From Saltatorellus ferox (GTDB taxonomy: Bacteria; Planctomycetota; UBA1135; GCA-002686595), in assembly GCA_007751475.1 (NCBI GenBank), contig CP036434.1, positions 2,480,001 to 2,544,000 on the forward strand: a stretch of 64,000 nt of DNA. The letters are read 5' to 3'. This document shows, in pieces, positions 40,491 to 49,500 of this stretch (position 1 is its first letter; every line of letters begins with the position of its first letter). The position numbers and the translations under genes are program-made. The notes below the pieces were generated by a model. It made no database searches, was not told where the DNA came from, and was given only the letters and a program-made list of their open reading frames with translations.

Positions 40491-41929
40491 TCTCCGCCAC
40501 CCTGGCGCTCGCCGACGCCTACGTCCGCGAGGGATTCGGCACGCGCGAGTTCTTCAATCAGACGACCGTGCACCCGCTCGGGCTCGCCGTCCTCGGCGTC
40601 CTCGGACTCGCAACGTGTCTCGTCCACCGTCGCTACCTCCTGCTGCCGCTGCTCGCACTCGCCTGCGTCGTACCCCAGGGCCAGCGCATCGTGATCGCAG
40701 GTCTCGACTTCAACTTCGTCCGCCTGCTGCTCCTCGTGGGCATCGCGCGCGTCGTGGCCTTCAGTGAATGGACGCACATCCGCCCCAAGGCGCTCGACAG
40801 AATCGTCGTGGCGTGGACGCTGATCGGCGCGATCGGATACGTCCTTCAGGTAGGGGAGTTCAGCGCCGTGATCTACCGCCTCGGACTTGGCTTCGACATC
40901 CTCGGCATGTACTTCATGTGCCGGGTCGCATTCCGTGACTGGCGAGACGTCGACATCGCGGTAACAGGTTTCGCGGTGATGGCCTGCTTCTCGTTCTTCT
41001 TCTTCATGGTCGAGAAGCTCACGGGCCGCAACCCCTTCTCGATCATGGGCGGCGTGCCGGAGTTCACGGGTATGCGCGAGGGGAAGCTCCGGACCCAGGG
41101 CCCGTTCGTTCACGCCATCCTCGCGGGTTGCTTCTGGGCGTTGCTGCTTCCGATAGTCGCCGCCAAGGTGCTCAGCAAGCGCCGGTCCCAGCGCATGCTC
41201 GGTTTGTTCGGGTCCCTGGCGATCCTCAGCATCGTGCTGTTCTGTGCCTCCAGCACGCCCCTTATCGTGCTGGGCTGCAACGGACTGGGAGCCATCATCT
41301 ACCGCTACCGCCGACACATGCGCCTGATCCGCTGGACGACGGGTCTCGGACTCCTGGCGCTTCATCTCTACATGAAGCAGCCGGTTTGGCACCTGATCGC
41401 CCGCATCGACGTCGTGGGGGGCTCCACGGGCTGGCACCGCTACAAGCTGATCCAAAGCGCGATCGACAACTTCCACGAGTGGTGGCTCTGCGGGATTCCC
41501 TCGACCGCTCACTGGGGCTACTTCATGTTCGATGTGACGAACCAGTACGTGCTGGAAGGCGTCCGCGCCGGGATCGTGGCCGTGATAGCCTTCGTCTGGG
41601 TGCTCGTCTACGCCTTCAAGCATGTGGGAGAAACGTGGCCGACCGTGCGGCGAAACGACTATCTCTGCCTCCTTTCCTGGGCATTCGGCGTATCGATCTT
41701 CGCCCACGTCAACGTCTTCCTGGCGGTCTCGATCTCGCACTCCGCCCAGAGCCTGCTCGCGCTGCTCTTCGTCCTCGCAGCCATCGCATCCATGGCGCCA
41801 GATCCGGTGGCGCAGCCGCTCGGGGAGTGGCTGCGACCGCGTCGCATGAGGCTTCTACGGGCGCGGGTGGCCGCCGCGCGTGCCTCGATGGAACGTGCTT
41901 CGTCCAGAGATCCGCTTGGCACGGCGTGA
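40487..41929 (+). CDS. O-antigen polymerase/ligase-like membrane protein
   Basis: 480 residues with about ten hydrophobic segments, starting in an ATGA overlap with the FrhB-like gene. The pattern is that of Wzy/WaaL proteins: several N-terminal helices, LKALDRIVVAWTLIGAIGY-type middle segments, then a large periplasmic loop around WHLIARIDVVGGSTGWHRYK and STAHWGYFMFDVTNQYVLEG, followed by helices. It probably polymerises repeat units on the periplasmic face. Ligase versus polymerase cannot be settled from sequence alone. The C-terminal tail is Arg/Ala-rich and cytosolic. Confidence 0.8.
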   Translation: MISATLALADAYVREGFGTREFFNQTTVHPLGLAVLGVLGLATCLVHRRYLLLPLLALACVVPQGQRIVIAGLDFNFVRLLLLVGIARVVAFSEWTHIRPKALDRIVVAWTLIGAIGYVLQVGEFSAVIYRLGLGFDILGMYFMCRVAFRDWRDVDIAVTGFAVMACFSFFFFMVEKLTGRNPFSIMGGVPEFTGMREGKLRTQGPFVHAILAGCFWALLLPIVAAKVLSKRRSQRMLGLFGSLAILSIVLFCASSTPLIVLGCNGLGAIIYRYRRHMRLIRWTTGLGLLALHLYMKQPVWHLIARIDVVGGSTGWHRYKLIQSAIDNFHEWWLCGIPSTAHWGYFMFDVTNQYVLEGVRAGIVAVIAFVWVLVYAFKHVGETWPTVRRNDYLCLLSWAFGVSIFAHVNVFLAVSISHSAQSLLALLFVLAAIASMAPDPVAQPLGEWLRPRRMRLLRARVAAARASMERASSRDPLGTA

Positions 41930-41930
41930 C

Positions 41931-43496
41931 ATGCAATCCATGACGTCGCCGAAGGTCAGAGCTGTTGCCCACACATCCGCCGATCGGTCTGATCGACAGG
42001 CCGCCGTGGACGTGACGGTCGTCGTGGTCAGTTACCGCACCCGAGAGATCACGCTGGAGTGCCTGCGCTCTTTCGTGGCGGAGCTCGGATCCCTGACCGC
42101 AGACCTGATCGTCGTCGACAACGCCTCGCCCGATGGATCGGCGGCGGCGATCGCAGAGCTCTTCGCGGGAGTCTCCAGTCCAGGTATCACCACGACGCTC
42201 CATGCGCTCCACGAGAACGTCGGCTTCGGTGCTGCCTGCAACTTCGGTGCAGAGAGCGCGCGCGGGCGCTACGTCCTGATGCTGAATCCGGACACCGTCA
42301 CCCTGCGCGGCGGCGTCGAGCGGCTCGTCCGGTTCGCGGATGCGCACCCGGGCGCGCGCATGTGGGGCGGGCGCACCCTGCACGAGGACGGCGCGCTGAA
42401 CCCCGCCTCCGCATGGGCCCAGCCCACGCCCTGGAGTTCGCTCTCCTGCGCGCTCGGGCTCGCCTCGCTCTTTCCGAACAGCCCGCTGTTCAACCCCGAG
42501 GGGTACGGCGGCTGGGATCGCGACTCCGTCCGCGAGGTGGATATCGTCTCTGGTTGCTTCATGCTCGTCGAAGCCGATCTCTGGCGGGACCTGGGCGGAT
42601 TCCATCCTGACTTCTGGATGTACGGCGAGGACGCGGATATCTCGCTCCGCGCGCGCGCCTCCCACGGCGCGCGGCCCACGATCGACCCGTCCTCGGAGAT
42701 CGTGCATATCGGTGGTGCGTCCGAGTCCGTGCGCGAGGATCAGATGGTGCGCCTCTTCAGCGGCAAGGCCCAGCTCTACGCGAAGTTCAGCGGGCCGTTC
42801 GCTGGCCGCTTCGAGCTCTACTGCCTCGACCTGTGGGCGCTCGTTCGCGCCGCCCTCCTCACGCCGGCCTCGCTGATCGTGCGAGGCAAGAGACCCTCCG
42901 CGCGCGCGTGGCGCGGCATCCTCGCCCGCCGCCGCGAGTGGCACGCGGCCTTCGAGCGTACGGGGCGCTACGACTCCTCGGTCCGCGAAGCCTCGCGCGC
43001 CCGGTCGGGACGGCCCTCTCGTCCGACCGGGGACTCCGGGCCCAGGGGGCGCCGCCGCCTTCTCGCGGTTGCCTCTGCGGGCGGACACTGGGCAGAGCTC
43101 ATCCGACTGCGTCCGCTCTTCGACGAGTACGACGTCACCTACGTGACCACCCACGCGGGCTACGCCTCCGAGGTCCAGGGACGGCCATTTCGAACCGTCA
43201 CGGAAGCCAGTCGCTGGGACAAGCTTCGCCTCATGCGCTCGGCTCTCAAGATCGCATGGCTCCTGGTACGCCTGCGCCCAGGCGCCGTGGTGACGACGGG
43301 AGCAGCGCCCGGCTGGTTCGCCCTCTACTTCGGCAAGAAGCTCGGCGCCAAGACGGTCTGGATCGACAGCCTCGCGAACGGGGAGGAGCTGTCCATGAGC
43401 GGCCAGCGTGCCGCGAAGCACGCGGACCTCTGGCTGACCCAGTGGCCCGAACTCGCCCAGGAAGGAGGACCGGAGTACGCCGGGAGCGTCCTTTGA
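41931..43496 (+). CDS. GT2 glycosyltransferase fused to an Alg14/PssD-like domain
   Basis: 521 residues from ATG 41931 (ATG 41940 also possible). The N-terminal ~290 residues are a GT2, rhamnosyltransferase-like domain: VTVVVVSYRTREITLECLRS, LIVVDNASPDGSA, NVGFGAACNFGAESARGRYV, LMLNPDTVTLRGG, VSGCFMLVEADLWRDLGGF and MYGEDADISLR. After a Pro/Arg-rich linker, residues ~375-521 are an Alg14/PssD-type module (LLAVASAGGHWAELIRLRPL, YVTTHAGYASEVQ, AVVTTGAAPGWFALYFGKKL, KTVWIDSLANGEELSMSGQR). The catalytic half of such two-part transferases is the next gene (Alg13/PssE-like), started by TTG inside this stop codon. Confidence 0.88.
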   Translation: MQSMTSPKVRAVAHTSADRSDRQAAVDVTVVVVSYRTREITLECLRSFVAELGSLTADLIVVDNASPDGSAAAIAELFAGVSSPGITTTLHALHENVGFGAACNFGAESARGRYVLMLNPDTVTLRGGVERLVRFADAHPGARMWGGRTLHEDGALNPASAWAQPTPWSSLSCALGLASLFPNSPLFNPEGYGGWDRDSVREVDIVSGCFMLVEADLWRDLGGFHPDFWMYGEDADISLRARASHGARPTIDPSSEIVHIGGASESVREDQMVRLFSGKAQLYAKFSGPFAGRFELYCLDLWALVRAALLTPASLIVRGKRPSARAWRGILARRREWHAAFERTGRYDSSVREASRARSGRPSRPTGDSGPRGRRRLLAVASAGGHWAELIRLRPLFDEYDVTYVTTHAGYASEVQGRPFRTVTEASRWDKLRLMRSALKIAWLLVRLRPGAVVTTGAAPGWFALYFGKKLGAKTVWIDSLANGEELSMSGQRAAKHADLWLTQWPELAQEGGPEYAGSVL

Positions 43497-43999
43497 AGAT
43501 CTTCGTCACCGTGGGAAGCCAGCTGCCCTTCGATCGCCTCGTTCGCGCCGTGGACACCTGGGCCGCCAAGTCCGGCCGCGGCTCGGAGATCGTGGCGCAG
43601 GTAGGGGCAACGGCCACGACGTTCCAGCACTTCGGCGCCACCGCCGAGCTGGATCCAGCGGCGTTCCGCGCGGCCGCCGAGTCTGCGGACATCCTCGTGG
43701 GCCATGCGGGTACGGGGACGATCATGGCCGCGCTGTGTGCGGGGAAGCCCGTCGTCGTTCTCGCGCGGCGCGAGTCGCTGCACGAGACGCGGAACGATCA
43801 CCAGGTCGCCACCATCGAACGTTTCCGACACCTTCCCGGATTCCACGGGACCATCCGCGAGGAGGAGATCCCCGCCCTGATCGATGCCGCTCTCACCGAG
43901 GCCAGGTCTCTCCCGCCCGAGGCCCAGCCCCTGCGTTCCCACGCGTCCGGCGCGATCGTCGACCGCCTGCGCTCGTTCCTCGACGAGGCCCTGTCATGA
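43493..43999 (+). CDS. Alg13/PssE-like glycosyltransferase subunit (GT28 C-terminal)
   Basis: 168 residues from a TTG at 43493 that overlaps the previous stop (TTGA). KIFVTVGSQLPFDRLVRAVD at the N terminus, then IVAQVGATATTFQHF, SADILVGHAGTGTIMAALCA and PVVVLARRESLHETRNDHQV: the donor-binding half of family 28, as in Alg13 and PssE. It needs an Alg14/PssD partner, which is fused to the GT2 protein encoded upstream. Likely adds a sugar to the lipid-linked repeat unit on the cytosolic membrane face. The stop overlaps the next start (ATGA at 43996-43999). Confidence 0.88.
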   Translation: MKIFVTVGSQLPFDRLVRAVDTWAAKSGRGSEIVAQVGATATTFQHFGATAELDPAAFRAAAESADILVGHAGTGTIMAALCAGKPVVVLARRESLHETRNDHQVATIERFRHLPGFHGTIREEEIPALIDAALTEARSLPPEAQPLRSHASGAIVDRLRSFLDEALS

Positions 44000-45243
44000 G
44001 CGAGCCATCTCCCGCCGGTGTCGCTGAGTTCGACGGGGTCATCTGCTTCGGCGGAGAGGACTGGTGGTACCACAACCGCGCGCACTACGACATGCAGATG
44101 ATGCGTGAGATGTCGCGCCATATGCCCGTGCTCTACGTCAATTCGATCGGCATGCGCGTGCCGACGATGACCGAGGGCGGCATGTTCTTCAAGCGGGTCC
44201 AGCGCAAGCTGAAGAGCTTTTCCCGTGGCCTCGTTCGAGTGCGGGAGGACTTCTCCGTGCAGAGCCCCGTCGTGGTCCCGGGGCGGCGCGGCATGAAGCT
44301 CTCGGGCTGGCTGCTGCCGCGCCAGGTCGCGCGCGCTGCTCGCAAGGTCGGTATCCACCATCCGTTGATCTGGGTGGCCTGTCCCCCCGGGATCGCCGCG
44401 GCCCGCCAGATGAAGCACGCGGGCCTCGTCTACCAGCGAACCGATCGATTCGAGTGCTACGAGGGCGTCGATGCGGATCTGATCCGCGGGTTCGACGCCG
44501 AACTCAAGCGTGACGCTGACCTCGTGCTCTACTGTTCACGGCATCTCTTCGACTCGGAGTCCTCGGCGGGGCACGCTGCGGCCTTTATCGACCACGGGGT
44601 CGACTTTGGCGACTTCGTGACGGCAGGAGATCATCCCGACGCCAGGGGCTCCGCTGCACCCGCCGTGGTTCGCGCCGCACTCCAGGGCCGCAGTGGACCA
44701 CGCTGCGGTTTCATCGGAGACCTCGATTCCGCGGTGTTCGACGCGGACCTTCTCCTGAAGACGGCCGCTCTGATGCCTGACGTCGAGTTCGTGCTCGTGG
44801 GCGCCTGTACCCTGCCCGAAGGATGGGCGGATGGCGCGCCCAACGTGCATCTCACGGGCCGCGTACCCTACGAGGACGTCGCAGCCACGATGGCGTCGAT
44901 GGACGTGCTGATGATGCCGTGGCATCGTTCGGAATGGATCGATGCCTGCAATCCGATCAAGCTCAAGGAGTACCTCGCGACCGGTCGGCCGATCGTATCG
45001 ACGGACTTCCCTGAGCTTCGGCATTACGAGGGGCTCGTCGCCGTGGGCAATGAGCCGGAGACGTTCTCCGCCGCGGTTCGCGCAGCGATCGACGCGCCCG
45101 ACCCCGAGGTGCGCGACCGCGGGCGCGAGCGCATCGCCGAGGCGACGTGGACCTCGCGGGCAGAGTCGGCCCTTCAGGAGCTGGAGGCCCGCGCCGGGCT
45201 CATCGGCAGACGTGGGCCGAGCAGGAGCGGCCGATCCATCTGA
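43996..45243 (+). CDS. Glycosyltransferase (GT-B, family 1/4-like)
   Basis: 415 residues. N-terminal half: FDGVICFGGEDWWYHNRAHY (as in glycosyltransferases related to TuaH/GumK-like sets), RHMPVLYVNSIG, PLIWVACPPG, VYQRTDRFECYEGVD, LVLYCSRHLF. C-terminal half: CGFIGDLDSAVFDADLL, VEFVLVGACTLP, VHLTGRVPYEDVAATMASMD, VLMMPWHRSEWIDACNPIKL and EYLATGRPIVSTDFPELRHY. This is a typical GT-B donor site with the NPIKLKEYLA motif. Cytosolic; extends the exopolysaccharide repeat unit. Translationally coupled to the Alg13-like gene. Confidence 0.88.
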   Translation: MSEPSPAGVAEFDGVICFGGEDWWYHNRAHYDMQMMREMSRHMPVLYVNSIGMRVPTMTEGGMFFKRVQRKLKSFSRGLVRVREDFSVQSPVVVPGRRGMKLSGWLLPRQVARAARKVGIHHPLIWVACPPGIAAARQMKHAGLVYQRTDRFECYEGVDADLIRGFDAELKRDADLVLYCSRHLFDSESSAGHAAAFIDHGVDFGDFVTAGDHPDARGSAAPAVVRAALQGRSGPRCGFIGDLDSAVFDADLLLKTAALMPDVEFVLVGACTLPEGWADGAPNVHLTGRVPYEDVAATMASMDVLMMPWHRSEWIDACNPIKLKEYLATGRPIVSTDFPELRHYEGLVAVGNEPETFSAAVRAAIDAPDPEVRDRGRERIAEATWTSRAESALQELEARAGLIGRRGPSRSGRSI

Positions 45244-45255
45244 TCGGCGACCGGA

Positions 45256-46890
45256 TCAGTAAGCGCCCTTGCCCGAGAAGACGGCGCCGAACGTCTTCCA
45301 GACGAGCTTCAGGTCGAGCCCGAGCGTACGCTTCTTGCGATAGCGTACGTCCATTCTCATCCATTCACGGAAGGTCACCTCACTTCGGCCGCTGACTTGC
45401 CAGATGCAAGTGATGCCGCCGGTGATGTCGAGTCGCTGTCGCTGCCACGTTTCGTACTCCCTGATCTCGTCCATGACGGGGGGGCGCGGGCCCACCAGCG
45501 TCATGTCGCCTTTCAAGACGTTGAAGAGCTGAGGCAGTTCATCGATGCTGAACTTACGGAGCATCTTGCCGACGGGCGTGATGCGAGGATCGTTCTTGAT
45601 CTTGAAGATCGGGCCGTCCTTCTCGTTCACGAGCCGGAGCGCATTCTTCCGGTCCTCTGCGTCCCGGTACATGGAGCGAAGCTTGTAGAACTGAAACGGT
45701 CGCCCGCCGCGGCCCGCGCGGGCCTGCGCGAAGATAATCGGACCTGGCGACGTGAGCTTCACGAGCAAGGCCGCCGTCAACAGCACGGGGGAGACGAGCG
45801 CGAGCGCGGAACCTGCGACCACCACGTCTATGGCGCGGCGGTAGGTCGGCAGGCGCTCTTCGAAGTACGGCGCCAGATCGCGGATGGGACGCGTTTCGGT
45901 GTGTACCGCTTCAGCAGGGACGGCCTCGACGGCATCGGCCTCGACCTTGGCCGTCCCGGGCCATCGCAGCGCAGGCGAAATGGAGGGCGACTTCGGCAGT
46001 TGAATTGCCACCGAGGCGAGCGCGGAGGATCCCGAGGAGAGGCCGAAGGCCGTGGCTCTCGTGGCTCTCGCCTCACGCCCTTGGCCGCGAACGCTCTCGA
46101 CGCGGGCGAGCGAATGAATGTGGCGCTCGGGCTGGGGCTGCCGCTGTTCGGGCCGTTCGATCACGGACGTGGCCGCGAGCGTGGCCTTCAGCGACAGCCG
46201 CGTGGGCGCCTCGAGGCTGGCTATCCGTCCGTCACCCGAAGCGCCCTCTGACGTGGGATGCTCCACCCGCCCGTAGTCGTGGAACGGGTGACCGTGGTCG
46301 TCTTGGCCCTCGTCACTGGTGGCCCGCGGCCCGCTCTGCGTCGAGTGGTTCTGTGTCGAGAAGTTCTGTGTCGATATGTGAGGTCTGTGGCCAGGCCTGT
46401 GATCGTTCGACGTTCCGGACTGGTCTGTCCCGCTGGAGATGCCAGTGCCCGTGCCATGGTCTGGGTGCGGGTACGTGTAGACCTCGCAGCTGGCCGTCAG
46501 ACCATACTCACCGAGGTCCGCGAGCGCGTAGTCGGCGAAGGTCCACGTATCGACGCCGGTCGTCTCAGGGAGCAGGACCGCCAGGCTGCCTTCTTCCACG
46601 ATCCCGACGTCGTCGTACGTGCGGATTCGGTTCAAGAGGATCGCTGCGGTCTTCTCCATCGCCTCGCGCATCGTTCCCACCGTCTTCGCTTCCGGAAGCC
46701 GGAACACGGCCAGTGAGAAGCACTGATGATTCCGTTCCACCCGCGCGCGCTCGCGCTGGAATGCCCGCTCCAGCTGCACCGCATCAAGAATGCCGTGCGC
46801 TGTCAGCGTGTCGACGAGCGCTGGCTCAGAGGCGCTGTTCGAGCGACTCCGTCGGGTCTTCCGCAGGGACCATTTCGGTCGAGACTTCAT
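45256..46890 (-). CDS. Initiating sugar-phosphate transferase with degenerate GGDEF-like N terminus
   Basis: 544 residues. The C-terminal ~210 residues are a bacterial sugar transferase (WbaP/PssY/WcaJ class): membrane segment AIDVVVAGSALALVSPVLLT, PIIFAQARAGRGGRPFQFYK, LRSMYRDAE, RKFSIDELPQLFNVLKGDMT, LVGPRPP and WQVSGRSEVTFREW. These load the first sugar phosphate on undecaprenyl phosphate. Residues ~30-130 (FQRERARVERNHQCFSLAVF, DDVGIVEEGSLAVLLPETTG) resemble a GGDEF domain without the GGDEF signature. A ~200-residue His/Ser/Thr-rich, disordered linker joins the two. Convergent with the preceding glycosyltransferase gene. Confidence 0.88.
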   Translation of the reverse strand: MKSRPKWSLRKTRRSRSNSASEPALVDTLTAHGILDAVQLERAFQRERARVERNHQCFSLAVFRLPEAKTVGTMREAMEKTAAILLNRIRTYDDVGIVEEGSLAVLLPETTGVDTWTFADYALADLGEYGLTASCEVYTYPHPDHGTGTGISSGTDQSGTSNDHRPGHRPHISTQNFSTQNHSTQSGPRATSDEGQDDHGHPFHDYGRVEHPTSEGASGDGRIASLEAPTRLSLKATLAATSVIERPEQRQPQPERHIHSLARVESVRGQGREARATRATAFGLSSGSSALASVAIQLPKSPSISPALRWPGTAKVEADAVEAVPAEAVHTETRPIRDLAPYFEERLPTYRRAIDVVVAGSALALVSPVLLTAALLVKLTSPGPIIFAQARAGRGGRPFQFYKLRSMYRDAEDRKNALRLVNEKDGPIFKIKNDPRITPVGKMLRKFSIDELPQLFNVLKGDMTLVGPRPPVMDEIREYETWQRQRLDITGGITCIWQVSGRSEVTFREWMRMDVRYRKKRTLGLDLKLVWKTFGAVFSGKGAY

Positions 46891-47046
46891 TCGAGCGGCG
46901 GGCTGGTCAGGTGACGAGACGGCAGGGAGTTCCTGGAGCCAGCCCGCGGGGACGGCTGAACTTCCAGCAACGAAAGATATCCGGCTGGCGGGCGAAAAGG
47001 GTCTTTCAGGAGCGGCTCCTCACCGATTCTTCATCCACCTCTGCTT

Positions 47047-48111
47047 CTATCGGAGCCACGACTGCCTCATCTGGAAGGAGACTTGCGCGGGGCTGGTGGC
47101 CGCCATGGGGCAGCGAACCCTCGGTGGTAGGCATGAAAGGCTCGCGGGAAGGGCGACGGGCTCTCCGCCCTGCAGGATCACGTGTCCGCGTCCGAAGGGG
47201 CCTGTCCGTAGCGGGTCACTGGGTCCGAAAATCGCCACGGTGGGCACGCTGAGGGCCGCTGCCATGTGCATGGCGCCGGTATCGCCGGTCACCATCCCTC
47301 TGGACAGAGAAAGGAGTGCCGTGAGCTGGCGGAGACTCGTCTCGCCCGTCAGTACGTGCCACTTCGAGACAGCCTGGCCAAGCGCTCGACCCATCTGGAC
47401 GTCTTGGGGTCCTCCCGTCACCACGACAGGGACGTCGGGAAAGTCCCGTTCCAGGTCGGGAGCCAGGGCTCGGAATGAGGCTTCGGGCCAGAGCTTCTCC
47501 GGCTTGGAGGCGCCGATGTTGAGCAGGATCGGGGCGGCGCCGCCGCACGCCTCTGCGACGAAGCGTACGGCCCACGCCTCGCTCTCGCTGTCGGTCGCCA
47601 GCGTGCGAAGGAGTGGGGCACGGGGCAGTCCCAAGAGGTCGAGGAAGCGCTGGTACTGAAGCACCATGTGTTCACGCGGATGACCGGAGAGGATCCTCTC
47701 CTTCGTCCAGAGCCAGCTCTGCTCCTTGGCCCTCCCGCGATCGAATCCCAGGACTCGCGGCGCTCCGGAGAACCGGGCGAGGAGGGCGCTCTTCTGCAGT
47801 CGCTGAAGATCCAGCGCCACGTCGTAGGAAGAGTCTCGGACCTCGCGGACGACGCCGCGGAAGCCCCGCAGTCCGTCCCCTTTCTTCCAGACATGGATCC
47901 GGTCGACGGCCGGATGGCCCTCGAGGAGCGGCTTCGAAAGTGGATGCACTGCCCAGCCGATCGTCGCCGCCGGGAGGTGGTGCCGAATGCCGTTGGCGAC
48001 GATCAGCGCGTTGACGACATCGCCTATGGCGCCCAGTCGAACGAGGAGGATTCGGGGCGCAACGAAAGGCTCGAGGTCGCTCGCTGCGCTGCTTCGATGC
48101 TGCCCGCTCAA
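47047..48111 (-). CDS. Family 9 glycosyltransferase (heptosyltransferase-like)
   Basis: 354 residues from TTG 48111, which overlaps the stop of the channel gene (TTGA); the frame also stays open to 48177 inside that gene. GT9 features: RILLVRLGAIGDVVNALIVA, GWAVHPLSKPLLEGHPAVDR, YDVALDLQRLQKSALLARFS, LGFDRGRAKEQ, ILLNIGASKPEKLWPEASFR, VVVTGGPQDV, GMVTGDTGAMHMAAALSVPT and VAIFGPSDPLRTGP. It transfers heptose or a related sugar from an ADP or nucleotide donor in lipopolysaccharide-like synthesis. The end of the polysaccharide locus; its link to the channel gene by overlap is unexplained. Confidence 0.88.
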   Translation of the reverse strand: MSGQHRSSAASDLEPFVAPRILLVRLGAIGDVVNALIVANGIRHHLPAATIGWAVHPLSKPLLEGHPAVDRIHVWKKGDGLRGFRGVVREVRDSSYDVALDLQRLQKSALLARFSGAPRVLGFDRGRAKEQSWLWTKERILSGHPREHMVLQYQRFLDLLGLPRAPLLRTLATDSESEAWAVRFVAEACGGAAPILLNIGASKPEKLWPEASFRALAPDLERDFPDVPVVVTGGPQDVQMGRALGQAVSKWHVLTGETSLRQLTALLSLSRGMVTGDTGAMHMAAALSVPTVAIFGPSDPLRTGPFGRGHVILQGGEPVALPASLSCLPPRVRCPMAATSPAQVSFQMRQSWLR

Positions 48112-49001
48112 TGGTGAAGGTGCGTCCCGCAGCGCTTGCAGAACATCGCGTCGCTCTGGTGCCCTTCCAATCCGCATCCGGTGCAGACCTGGCCGCTCAC
48201 CCGCTCCCGCGGCGAGCTGCGCGCGATCTCTGCGCTCACGATGCCCGTGGGCACGGCGATGACGCCATAGCCCATGATCATCAGCAGCGAGGAAACGAAC
48301 TGCCCCAGCGGCGTCTCCGGGGAGATGTCACCGTAGCCCACGGTCGTCAACGTGACGATCGCCCAGTAGACGCTCTTGGGGATGTTGTCGTAGCCATGCT
48401 CCGCTCCTTCGATCAGGTACATCACGGAGCCGGAAATCGTCGTCAGGATCACCACCGAGATCATGAACACGATGATCTTCGGCAGGCTCGCCCGGAGCGC
48501 GAGCGTCAGCTCATCCGCCTGCCGCACGAAGTGAGCGAGCTTCAGGACGCGGAAGACGCGCAGGAGCCGCAGCATCCGGACGACCACCAGCGCTTGCGCC
48601 CCCGGGACGATGGCCGCGATGAAGGTCGGGGCGATCGACAGGACATCGACGAGGCCGAAGAAGCTACGCGCGTAGACGGCCGGCTTCGGATGACACGCGA
48701 GACGCGTCACGTACTCCAGCGTGAAGATCCAGGTCAGAACCCACTCGGTGACGCGTAGTTCGTCGCCATACTGCGCGTGGAAGCTCTGGACCGTCTCCAG
48801 CATGACCACGACGATACTGAGGACGATGACGATGAGGAGAGCGACATCGAAATGGAGGCCGGGTCGGGTGTCGTGCTCGAAGATCGTCTCGTAGAGCCAC
48901 TTTCGCACGCCCCTGCCCGAGGATGGAGGCAGCGGCGAGGGGGGAGGCTGCGACGGAGGCGGTGTACTGGCGGGGGGCGGGACTTCAGGTGGCGTGGCCA
49001 T
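48108..49001 (-). CDS. Voltage-gated-type potassium channel with C-terminal zinc ribbon
   Basis: 297 residues. Pro-rich N terminus, then six transmembrane helices. S4 is VVVRMLRLLRVFRVLKLAHF with regularly spaced Arg. The pore helix and filter are SVYWAIVTLTTVGYGDISPE (TVGYGD, K+ selective), and S6 is LLMIMGYGVIAVPTGIVSAE. The 40-residue cytosolic tail ends in a zinc-ribbon-like CTGCGLEGHQSDAMFCKRCG (CxxC...CxxC). It conducts K+ across the inner membrane. The zinc ribbon may serve assembly or regulation. The stop overlaps the TTG of the GT9 gene. Confidence 0.93.
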   Translation of the reverse strand: MATPPEVPPPASTPPPSQPPPSPLPPSSGRGVRKWLYETIFEHDTRPGLHFDVALLIVIVLSIVVVMLETVQSFHAQYGDELRVTEWVLTWIFTLEYVTRLACHPKPAVYARSFFGLVDVLSIAPTFIAAIVPGAQALVVVRMLRLLRVFRVLKLAHFVRQADELTLALRASLPKIIVFMISVVILTTISGSVMYLIEGAEHGYDNIPKSVYWAIVTLTTVGYGDISPETPLGQFVSSLLMIMGYGVIAVPTGIVSAEIARSSPRERVSGQVCTGCGLEGHQSDAMFCKRCGTHLHH

Positions 49002-49500
49002 GACCCGCGATGATGGGGTATGGCCACGTCACTTCACAAGGATATGGTTCCGTGGTCAGAATCCGGCAGCCTGGCTCCGCTGCGCTCGACGAGGTCACCC
49101 GAGGCGCGTGGCCCGATCAGCTCGCCGAGGCCGAGGTTCCTGAAGTACCGGGGGACGGCGACGTCTGCCCCTGCAGAATGCTTGGGTCTTTGGGTCTTTG
49201 GGTCTTTGGATCTTCAGCAGAATCTGTGGGCCTGAAGCGCTCCAGTCCTGCTGCGAACTGGGACCGCCGGGCCTTGGCTTGAGTCCGCTGGACTCCGGAA
49301 CTCCTGCCAATGCAACCAAGGAAGCGGAGGAGGCGGGATTGTCGAGGGGGCGCGGCGCCCCTGTGGGGGATGGAGGATTGGGAGTACGCGAGCCCGGGCC
49401 TGGCCTCCGCCTTGAGAGACAAAAGCAAGAAGTAGAGTCGCGGAGGCGAAGAGTGGAAGTCGCGAAGCCGGTCCGCAACGGGTCGCCACAGAGCCGCGAG
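49002..49500. other. Non-coding stretch before the RAYT remnant
   Basis: About 500 bp with no convincing gene. It contains an 8-bp tandem repeat (49182-49213) and one arm (49308-49339) of an imperfect 32-bp inverted pair whose other arm is at 50123-50154. Several short open frames on both strands have no protein-like pattern. It belongs to the same degraded patch as the transposase remnant that follows. Confidence 0.5.
49182..49213. repeat. 8-bp tandem repeat, four copies
   Basis: TTGGGTCT occurs three times in a row (49182, 49190, 49198), followed by a fourth copy with one change (TTGGATCT, 49206-49213). Non-coding. Such repeats mutate easily in copy number. Confidence 0.9.
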
